Source: JBEGQX01 sp041180805
Lineage (GTDB): Bacteria > Planctomycetota > Planctomycetia > Gemmatales > Gemmataceae
DNA: 8,023 nt
Reading direction: 5' to 3'
NCBI GenBank assembly: GCA_041180805.1
Contig: JBEGQX010000213.1
Location: 1 to 8,023 of the forward strand
Shown here: positions 7,778-8,023 of the stretch, piece after piece
Position numbering within the stretch: position 1 is the first letter of the stretch
Layout of the letters: every line of letters begins with the position of its first letter
Program-made: the position numbers and the translations under genes
Notes under the pieces: generated by a model
Told to the model about the DNA's origin: nothing
The model's input: the letters and a program-made list of their open reading frames with translations, nothing else
The model's database searches: none

Positions 7778-7951
7778 GGCAACCCAATAAACCAGAATCC
7801 AATTTCTTGATACAAGGTAATTTATTTCAATCGATAACTAATCCTTTTTCAACTTCAAAGTCATATCGAATCAATTATCTCATTAAAAATCAAATTAAGT
7901 GATAAAGTCGACAACCTGATCAAAACCTAGATTTGCCCACTTTGAAACCAA
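7778..7951 (-). promoter_or_regulatory. AT-rich intergenic region, likely promoter of the DUF1559-lipoprotein-giant gene operon
   Basis: This 174-base gap between the enolase-type stop and the DUF1559 start is visibly richer in A and T than the flanking genes. A weak sigma70-like pair can be drawn on the minus strand: TTGAAA (7847-7852), a 17-base spacer and TGAAAT (7824-7829), about 46 bases before the ATG. A second -10-like hexamer, GATAAT (7874-7879), has no good -35. I see no GC-rich hairpin with a T tract that would end the upstream gene. The promoter role rests mainly on position; the exact hexamers are guesses. Confidence 0.4.
7875..7905. repeat. Imperfect AT-rich inverted repeat upstream of the operon
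   Basis: On the plus strand the arms are TTATCTCATTAA and TTAAGTGATAA around an eight-base A-rich centre. The outer five bases and inner four bases of each arm pair; the middle has a mismatch and one extra base. It could be an operator or a weak transcription-end hairpin for the upstream gene, but there is no T run after it. In such AT-rich DNA chance is a serious alternative. Confidence 0.25.
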
Positions 7952-8023
7952 TTAAACGACTTTGCCAAATTCTTTGAGGGCATCGGGGTTCAGTTCGATT
8001 CCCAAGCCTGGTTTTTCTGGCAA
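7952..8023 (-). CDS. C-terminal end of a probable enolase-superfamily (mandelate racemase type) enzyme, partial
   Basis: Only the last 23 codons and a TAA stop lie in the window; the gene starts beyond the right edge. The visible end is LPEKPGLGIELN followed by PDALKEFGKVV. The pattern 'PxxPGLGIElnxdxl' is the usual C-terminus of mandelate racemase/muconate lactonizing enzymes, including sugar-acid dehydratases, which are cytosolic Mg-dependent enzymes that abstract a proton alpha to a carboxylate. The catalytic residues are outside the window, so substrate and subgroup cannot be told. It is co-directional with the DUF1559 gene but separated by 174 bases, so it is probably a separate transcription unit. 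Confidence 0.75.
   Translation of the reverse strand: MPEKPGLGIELNPDALKEFGKVV

Noticed and set aside
1..8023. RNA genes, CRISPR arrays, insertion sequences or attachment sites
   Set aside because: Reading through, I found no regularly spaced repeats, transposase-like frames, terminal inverted repeats or tRNA-like cloverleaf sequences. Nearly the whole window is taken up by the four coding regions.

Overview
The window looks like a planctomycete chromosome, most likely from the Gemmatales. The main evidence is the gene at 6848..7777. It encodes a DUF1559 protein with a prepilin-type N-terminus, a QKVREAAAR motif after the membrane helix and a C-terminal H-X9-DG motif. This family is greatly expanded in planctomycetes, and the QKVREAAAR form is, from memory, typical of Gemmata relatives. 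Base composition looks moderate (mid-40s % GC by eye), which is low for that group.

Layout: every supported gene is on the minus strand, so transcription runs right to left. (1) 7952..8023 holds only the last 23 codons and stop of a gene whose C-terminus looks like an enolase-superfamily enzyme of the mandelate racemase type. (2) 7778..7951 is an AT-rich intergenic region and the only good place for a promoter. (3) 6848..7777 is the DUF1559 protein. (4) 6410..6826, 21 bases downstream, is a small lipoprotein with a carboxypeptidase-regulatory-like beta fold. (5) 1..6330, after a 79-base gap, is one uninterrupted reading frame of 2110 codons. It starts with a signal peptide and runs off the left edge with no stop. 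It is easy to miss because it has no stop in the window, and many shorter ORFs in other frames lie over it.

The giant protein appears to have an alpha-helical, repeat-like N-terminal part (about residues 21-405), then macroglobulin-like beta domains, two low-complexity linkers, more beta domains, a short TPR-like helical stretch and a C-terminal beta domain. It resembles bacterial alpha-2-macroglobulin-type proteins only in the MG-like domains. No CxEQ thioester motif occurs in the 2110 visible residues.

DUF1559, lipoprotein and giant secreted protein are co-directional and closely spaced, so they probably form one operon for a cell-surface or periplasmic function. The function is not known. 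The pairing of a pseudopilin-like protein and a small beta-fold lipoprotein is common in planctomycetes. The giant MG-type partner is the most interesting part of the window.
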